A DNA stretch of 64,000 bases from Methanotrichaceae archaeon. GTDB lineage: Archaea > Halobacteriota > Methanosarcinia > Methanotrichales > Methanotrichaceae. The notes below the pieces were generated by a model, which saw only the letters and a program-made list of their open reading frames with translations, searched no databases and was not told the origin of the DNA. Positions 59,590 to 64,000 of this stretch are shown piece after piece. The stretch covers positions 116,058 through 180,057 of the forward strand of contig JABLXE010000005.1 of the NCBI GenBank assembly GCA_013178225.1, given 5' to 3'. Made by a program: the position numbers and the translations under genes. Position 1 is the stretch's first letter. Each line of letters begins with the position of its first letter.

Positions 59590-60882
59590 ATGAAGGTCGA
59601 TATCATATCTCCGGGGACGTACACCTATGGATCGCTGGTCCTGGGAGGAATACTGAGAGACAGAGGCCACCAGGTCAGAATATCAAGAACTCCGGTCTCC
59701 GGCGGAGAGGTGACTCTGATCAGCCTTTATTCCACCCTGCAGCTGCTTGACCCATCCATCAAGGAACTGACTGGGCCCCGAGACCGCGTTTACGTTGGCG
59801 GGCCGGTGTGCATCTGCCCGGAGATGGTCTTGGGTGAGCTTTCCGCAGATGCGGCAGTCGTCGGAGAAGGAGAAGATATTGTCGCATCTCTGGTCGAAAG
59901 CGGGCCGGAGGGGCTTCCCGGAGTGGCCTATAGAGAGGACGGCCGGATTGTGAAGAGCCCGCCAAAGCCGATAATGAGCCTGGATCACCCCCTGCCTCTG
60001 ATCCCCGAGGACCTGAAACAGCAGAACGTCCGGGGGGCCAACGTTTACATTGAGACCCACAGGGGCTGTCTGGGAGGCTGCACCTTTTGCCAGGTGCCCC
60101 GCCTCTTCGGGCGGACCATTCGCAGCCGCTCAATTGAGAATGTGCTTGAAGAGGTGAGGGAGATGAAGCGGCTGGGAGTTCGAAGGGTATCTGTTTCCGG
60201 CGGAACGGGGTCCCTATTCGGCTACCGCAGCCAGCTGAACAAGGACGCCCTCATAGAGCTTCTCTCGTCCCTGTCGGAGATCCTGGGCAAGAGAAACCTC
60301 TCGGTGCCGGACATGAGAGTGGACCTGGTGGACGAGGAGGTCCTGGAGGCCATTCGCGATTACACCATCGGCTGGGTCTTTTTCGGGCTGGAGACAGGAA
60401 GCGAGCGCATCCTCAAGATGATGAGGAAAGGCGTCAGCGTCGAAGACGGCAGACGGGCGGTGGAGCTGGCCAAAAGCCTGGGGGTAAAAGCCGGGGGAAG
60501 CTTCATCGTGGGCTATCCCACCGAGTCCAGGGAGGATTTCGAGGAGACCATGGCCTTCATGGAGGAGACGATGCTAGATGACGTCTTTGTGAGCATCGCC
60601 GAGCCCATACCGGGAACGTCTCTGGCAGAGCAGGTGCTTACTTCATCCAGGGAGGAGATTCCCCTGTTTCAGGAACACCGGGGCGAATACAGTAGCCTCA
60701 AGTTCTTGGAAGCGGAGGCCAGGTGCTTTGAGCTGATGCTACACGGAGAAAGCTGCAAACCGATTCCCAGAGCCCTGTCAGGAGAACTCTACAATGCTTA
60801 CCTGGCTGAAACCAGAACTCAGGGAGCCGACATCTCCAGAGTTATGGCCCTCTTGGAGAAGTACAGGAACCACCTGCTTTGA
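59590..60882 (+). CDS. B12-binding-domain radical SAM protein (MJ_0865-like)
   Basis: A protein of 430 residues. The N-terminal 140 residues form a Rossmann-like cobalamin-binding-type region (LVLGGILRDRGHQVRI, VYVGGPVCICPEMVLGEL, VVGEGED) without the DxHxxG base-off histidine motif. The radical SAM domain has C160-x3-C164-x2-C167 in RGCLGGCTFCQVPRLFG, then SGGTGSLFGY and FFGLETGSERILKMM. Members modify unknown substrates, often by methylation or cyclisation. Methanogens have several uncharacterised ones. GAGG lies 7 bases before the ATG. If cobalamin-dependent, it links to the corrinoid supply genes of this window. Confidence 0.85.
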   Translation: MKVDIISPGTYTYGSLVLGGILRDRGHQVRISRTPVSGGEVTLISLYSTLQLLDPSIKELTGPRDRVYVGGPVCICPEMVLGELSADAAVVGEGEDIVASLVESGPEGLPGVAYREDGRIVKSPPKPIMSLDHPLPLIPEDLKQQNVRGANVYIETHRGCLGGCTFCQVPRLFGRTIRSRSIENVLEEVREMKRLGVRRVSVSGGTGSLFGYRSQLNKDALIELLSSLSEILGKRNLSVPDMRVDLVDEEVLEAIRDYTIGWVFFGLETGSERILKMMRKGVSVEDGRRAVELAKSLGVKAGGSFIVGYPTESREDFEETMAFMEETMLDDVFVSIAEPIPGTSLAEQVLTSSREEIPLFQEHRGEYSSLKFLEAEARCFELMLHGESCKPIPRALSGELYNAYLAETRTQGADISRVMALLEKYRNHLL

Positions 60883-61210
60883 AGCAAGCTTTTGAAAATC
60901 CAGGACGAAATCTTTAGAGATCCGTTTGACGCAATCGATCACCTGCCTGAGGGGCAGCACCAGCAAGCTGAAGGCAAAGGCTCCCAACTGAATAGGGTAC
61001 CCCCAGACGGCGGGCGATCTTCTTTGGCTCTGATTCCCAAGAGCTCTAACCGCAAAACCTGCCCCAGGGCACGGTTTCTGCTAAAATTCCGGTTGGACTT
61101 AAAAAAGGGAGATTTGCGGCCGATACTCGCGGGAATTGGCTGGCCACTACATGCCGCCCGCTGTAAAAGAAGAATACCGCTGAGTTCCGCAGGACCTTTA
61201 ATTGCGCTCC
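60883..61210. other. Intergenic region between convergent genes
   Basis: About 330 bases between two converging genes. No open frame resembles a known protein and no promoter is obvious. TAAAAAAGGGAG near 61100 is the only T/A run. I see nothing assignable. Confidence 0.3.
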
Positions 61211-61852
61211 TCAATGCTCCAGGCAGGCTGCAGATTCCTTCATCGCCGCCCTTTCCAGGTCGTCCACTGCCCGGTTGATTCCAGCATAGCTTGAAACCAT
61301 CTGCCCCTCGACCGTTTCTCCGCTGCCCAGAACCGGCATCAGATCGGCGTAGTATGCCGCGAGGTCAGCCCCTCGCGCCTTCAGGTACTCGAAAGCCCAC
61401 GGGCCCGCCAGCAGATATTTGTCCAGGGGATCGGAGACCGACCGGAAGTGATCCAGCATGGCCGCCTCAGGGTGCTCGAAGCGGTCAAAGGACCTTTTCA
61501 GCGCCTCGGCCTTCTTTCGCTCCTGCGGCAGAGCCGCGCTGCGGGGCTTCTTGGCTATCGTCTCCAGCGCCTCTTTCATGGCAGAATCCAGGTTCAGGCG
61601 GGAGAAACGAAGAGAGCTCTGAAGCGAAGCCTGAAAGGCCTTAACCCGGGCCTCGATTGCAGCATATCGCTTCTGCTGGTCGGATTCCTCTTGGACCCTC
61701 TGCAAAAAAGCCTGATTCGCCTGCCAGTTCTTGGAGACCGAATCTATGTAGACCGAGACTTTGTATAGGCTGCCAAAAAAGGCCGAGCCCTTAAATGGCA
61801 GGAGGAGGCCTCGCACCGCCTCAATATGGTCCTGCAGATCCCGATCGCTCAT
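61211..61852 (-). CDS. Conserved-looking helical protein of unknown function
   Basis: A protein of 213 residues, almost entirely helical and charged, with heptad-like stretches (QRVQEESDQQKRYAAIEARVKA-type region around residues 46-70 and ERKKAEALKRSFDRFEHPE near 110). No domain is recognised and there is no signal peptide or membrane span. It is 17 bp downstream of lysA on the same strand, so it is likely co-transcribed with it. Protein-level codon use looks normal for the genome. Confidence 0.7.
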   Translation of the reverse strand: MSDRDLQDHIEAVRGLLLPFKGSAFFGSLYKVSVYIDSVSKNWQANQAFLQRVQEESDQQKRYAAIEARVKAFQASLQSSLRFSRLNLDSAMKEALETIAKKPRSAALPQERKKAEALKRSFDRFEHPEAAMLDHFRSVSDPLDKYLLAGPWAFEYLKARGADLAAYYADLMPVLGSGETVEGQMVSSYAGINRAVDDLERAAMKESAACLEH

Positions 61853-61869
61853 GGCCTCACCAGATCCAA

Positions 61870-63162
61870 CTACAGCAGCCGTGGGGGAATCCTCTGCCCG
61901 GCCAGAAGGGCGCTGTAGTCCTCAGACCGCCGCATGACCTCGACACCCTTTCCGGATACCAGCACCTCGGCCGGTCGGGGCTGGCCGTTGTACTGGGAGG
62001 CCATGGAAAAGCCGTAGGCCCCGGCATCGAGCATCGCCAGCACGTCCCCGCGCTGCATAAGCGGAAGCTTCCTCTCTTTGGCCAGGATGTCCCCGGTCTC
62101 GCAGATCGGCCCCACCACGGTGTAGGTCTCCTCGGGCGGGAGAGCTGCGCGATTGGCCACCACTACGTGATGGTAGGAGTCATAGAGCATGGGCCGGGCC
62201 AGGACGTTGAAGCCGGCATCAACGGCCACGAAGTTGACATGAGCCCGCTTGACCGCGTTTATCGAGGTGAGCATCAGGGTCGTATCGGCGATGATGCTTC
62301 TTCCCGGCTCCAGGACCAGCTTGGGGGAAATGCCCAGATCCTGACAGCGGTCCCGAAAGATGGGCAGAATTGCAGCCGCCAGGTCGGCGGGCTTGGGAGC
62401 CGGTGTGTCCGGATGATACTGAATTCCCAGTCCTCCGCCCAGGTCGATGGTCTGGATCTTCCCGCCTGCGGCCACAACATCGCTGGCGATATCCATCATC
62501 TTGGAGGCGGCCTCGGCAAAGGGGGAGGTGTCCAGGATCTGCGAGCCTATGTGGCAGTGAAGCCCCACCGGCCTGACGCCCGGCAGGTCGATGGCCTTCC
62601 TGTAGGTCTCGGCCACCTGCGCTGCGGGTATCCCGAACTTGGAGGTCTTGAGCCCGGTGGCGATCTTGGGATGGGTCTTGGGCGAGACGTCCGGGTTCAC
62701 CCGGAAGAGGATCTGAGCCTCGCCTCCGGCTTCAGAGGCCGTCTTCGAGAGATAGTCCAGCTCCTCGCGCGAGTCCACCGACATCCGCACCCCGGCCTCT
62801 ATGGCCATGCGGTGCTCGGCCTCGCTCTTGGAGTTGCCGTTGTAGAGGATCTTCTCCCTGGCCATTCCGGCCAGCCGGGCCAGGAACAGCTCGCCTCCCG
62901 AGAAGACGTCCGCCCCCATGCCCTCCTCCGCGGCTATCTTCAGGACGGTCATGCTACCGTTGGCCTTGACTGCAAAGTACTTGTCAGCATCCGGAAAAGC
63001 GTTGTGGTAGGCGCGGATATTCTCCCGCAGCCGTGACTCAGAGGTGACGTAAAGAGGCGTTCCGAACTGCTCAGCCAGGGCGGCGCAGTCCACGTCCTCC
63101 ATAAATAGGTGATTGTCCCTCACCGTGAGGTGAGATTTGCTGCCGAACATGATCTTCAGCAT
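61870..63162 (-). CDS. lysA: Diaminopimelate decarboxylase (LysA)
   Basis: Up to 430 residues of the fold III PLP decarboxylase family. The PLP lysine is K66 in KYFAVKANGS. Other marks are GLHCHIGSQI, the glycine loop LGGGLGIQY, LEPGRSI and the catalytic cysteine in GPICETGDILA. It makes L-lysine from meso-diaminopimelate, the final step of lysine synthesis. Start may be ATG 63162 (MLKIMFGSKS) or 63150 (MFGSKSHLTV). It lies 13 bp from the deaminase gene upstream and forms an operon with the helical protein downstream. Confidence 0.95.
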   Translation of the reverse strand: MLKIMFGSKSHLTVRDNHLFMEDVDCAALAEQFGTPLYVTSESRLRENIRAYHNAFPDADKYFAVKANGSMTVLKIAAEEGMGADVFSGGELFLARLAGMAREKILYNGNSKSEAEHRMAIEAGVRMSVDSREELDYLSKTASEAGGEAQILFRVNPDVSPKTHPKIATGLKTSKFGIPAAQVAETYRKAIDLPGVRPVGLHCHIGSQILDTSPFAEAASKMMDIASDVVAAGGKIQTIDLGGGLGIQYHPDTPAPKPADLAAAILPIFRDRCQDLGISPKLVLEPGRSIIADTTLMLTSINAVKRAHVNFVAVDAGFNVLARPMLYDSYHHVVVANRAALPPEETYTVVGPICETGDILAKERKLPLMQRGDVLAMLDAGAYGFSMASQYNGQPRPAEVLVSGKGVEVMRRSEDYSALLAGQRIPPRLL

Positions 63163-63175
63163 GGGGCGAGATTTA

Positions 63176-63631
63176 CTAAATCTTTTCCGTCAGCTGGAAA
63201 ACTTCGATTCCGGCCTGCGAGAGGAACTGCAGAGCCGTGTCGTCCGGATAGCTCTCTTGATAGACCACCCTGCACACCCGGGCGTTTATCATCATCTTGG
63301 CGCACAGAATGCAGGGCTGGTGAGTGCAGTAGAGCGTGGCCCCCTCGATTGATACTCCGTGCAGCGCCGCCTGGATGATGGCATTCTGCTCGGCATGAAC
63401 CGCCCGGCACAGCTCATGGCGCGTTCCCGATGCCACTCCCTCCCGGGCACATCCCACCTGATCGCAATGCTGCAGCCCGGCGGGAGCGCCGTTGTAGCCC
63501 GAAGAGAGTATGCGCTTGTTTTTAACGAACAGGGCGCCAACCTGATTTCGCAGACAGGTGGAGCGTTTGGCAACTACGGTGGCAATCTCCATGAAGTAAT
63601 GGTCCAGGTCAGGGCGGTCAGCGGAGGACAT
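63176..63631 (-). CDS. dCMP deaminase-like (ComEB family) cytidine/deoxycytidylate deaminase
   Basis: A protein of 151 residues with the zinc-dependent deaminase motif H79-A-E81 in AVHAEQNAII and C107-x2-C110 in THQPCILCAK. The N-terminus RSTCLRNQVGALFVKNKRIL matches dCMP deaminases, which convert dCMP to dUMP for dTMP synthesis. The extra HCDQVGCAREG segment is the structural zinc region. It lies 13 bp upstream of lysA and is probably the first gene of that operon. Confidence 0.93.
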   Translation of the reverse strand: MSSADRPDLDHYFMEIATVVAKRSTCLRNQVGALFVKNKRILSSGYNGAPAGLQHCDQVGCAREGVASGTRHELCRAVHAEQNAIIQAALHGVSIEGATLYCTHQPCILCAKMMINARVCRVVYQESYPDDTALQFLSQAGIEVFQLTEKI

Positions 63632-63716
63632 TCAAAATCCCTGGCGATCTTCAAGCTTAAAACACCTGCTCTTCGGGGCCGTCCATGAGGCCAATCTTGC
63701 AGCTGTGTGGAGAAAA

Positions 63717-64000
63717 TCAGGGCATGCCCAGGCGTTCCTTTATGGCCCGGACATCAGCTTGCATCTGTCTGAACTGCGATGCATAACCCGGCTGGATATC
63801 GTCCTTCAAGCTTTTGATCTCGGCCAGCGTCGTATCAGAGGATTTCCGCACTGCTTTGAGATCGTCTTTCATTTCCTTCAGGTCACCCTTCATCTCCTTC
63901 AGGTCACCCTTCATCTCCTTCAGGTCACCCTTCATCTCCTTCAGGTCACCCTTCATCTCCTTCAGGTCACCCTTCATCTCCTTCAGGTCACCCTTCATCT
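63717..64000 (-). CDS. Coiled-coil protein with heptad repeats, 5' end beyond the window
   Basis: The frame is open to the right edge, so only the C-terminal 94 or so residues are visible. They begin with at least six copies of the seven-residue unit MKGDLKE, coded by an exact 21-bp tandem repeat. The rest is KDDLKAVRKSSDTTLAEIKS and DVRAIKERLGMP, which also suits a coiled coil. Heptads with hydrophobic M and L positions suggest a long helical rod. No other domain is visible and the function is unknown. Confidence 0.75.
   Translation of the reverse strand, partial: MKGDLKEMKGDLKEMKGDLKEMKGDLKEMKGDLKEMKGDLKEMKDDLKAVRKSSDTTLAEIKSLKDDIQPGYASQFRQMQADVRAIKERLGMP
63871..64000 (-). repeat. 21-bp coding tandem repeat (MKGDLKE units)
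   Basis: Six full 21-bp units (63871-63891, 63892-63912, 63913-63933, 63934-63954, 63955-63975, 63976-63996) and the start of a seventh run off the window. Units two to six are identical; the first differs by one base (ATTTCC for ATCTCC). Near-perfect identity indicates recent expansion, so copy number may vary. Confidence 0.95.

Noticed and set aside
61000..61210. Possible gene remnant in the convergent gap before the helical protein
   Set aside because: Neither strand gives a recognisable protein fragment.
63871..64000. CRISPR-like array
   Set aside because: The 21-bp units are contiguous without spacers and are in frame within a coding sequence.

Overview
The window comes from a methanogenic archaeon, most likely an aceticlastic Methanothrix (Methanosaeta)-like member of the Methanosarcinales/Methanotrichales. 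The basis is archaeal BRE/TATA promoters; frequent TTG and GTG starts; methanogen-restricted families (DUF2162, DUF2149, DUF5320, DUF134, CbiZ, a Mhun_1560-like radical SAM enzyme); a siroheme-dependent (Ahb) heme route; and a eukaryote-type glycogen synthase. The genus is inferred from gene content only. There is one tRNA gene (Thr-GGT), one insertion sequence and no rRNA or CRISPR array.

Layout. 0-10 kb: a divergent glycogen/sugar block. The minus strand carries a KaiC-like ATPase, GT3 glycogen synthase, two GT-B glycosyltransferases and galT; the plus strand carries GH57 amylase and debranching enzyme. 10-16 kb: larC, then a tightly overlapping tetrapyrrole operon (hemL, hemC, cobA-hemD fusion, ahbC-type radical SAM). 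16-37.6 kb: a corrinoid/metal acquisition region with several BtuF-like binding proteins (some broken), a BtuC-like permease, an exported CbiK-like chelatase, cbiZ, cobN, a radical SAM protein, a BtuD-like ATPase and a BchI-type ATPase truncated before its VWA half. A toxin-antitoxin pair and several genes broken by single stops or frameshifts lie inside it. 37.6-39.2 kb: an insertion sequence. 39.3-49.1 kb: secreted proteins resembling a split transcobalamin/intrinsic factor (alpha/alpha-toroid protein plus DUF4430 proteins), two tandemly duplicated beta-propeller proteins, and a DUF2162 - ExbB-like - ExbD-like (DUF2149) membrane set. 49-64 kb: housekeeping and Fe-S/radical SAM genes (MBL hydrolase, two ferredoxin-containing MinD ATPases, DUF5320, DUF134, Mrp/NBP35, three radical SAM proteins), an exported amidohydrolase, lysA, a dCMP deaminase, and a coiled-coil protein built of 21-bp repeats that runs off the right edge.

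How it fits together. I read 16.5-49.1 kb as one extended system for capturing, importing and remodelling corrinoids, or possibly other metal-tetrapyrroles. Secreted toroid and DUF4430 proteins would bind ligand outside the membrane, binding proteins and BtuC/BtuD would import it, CbiZ would salvage it, and CobN, the AAA subunit and CbiK would handle the metal. An ExbB/ExbD-like pair may supply energy. A shared A+T-rich palindrome lies next to the TATA box of at least seven genes of this region and suggests one metalloregulator or corrinoid-responsive regulator. A second theme is start codons: hemC, the exbB-like gene and galT have conserved N-termini reachable only from CTG or ATA codons that overlap the upstream stop codon.
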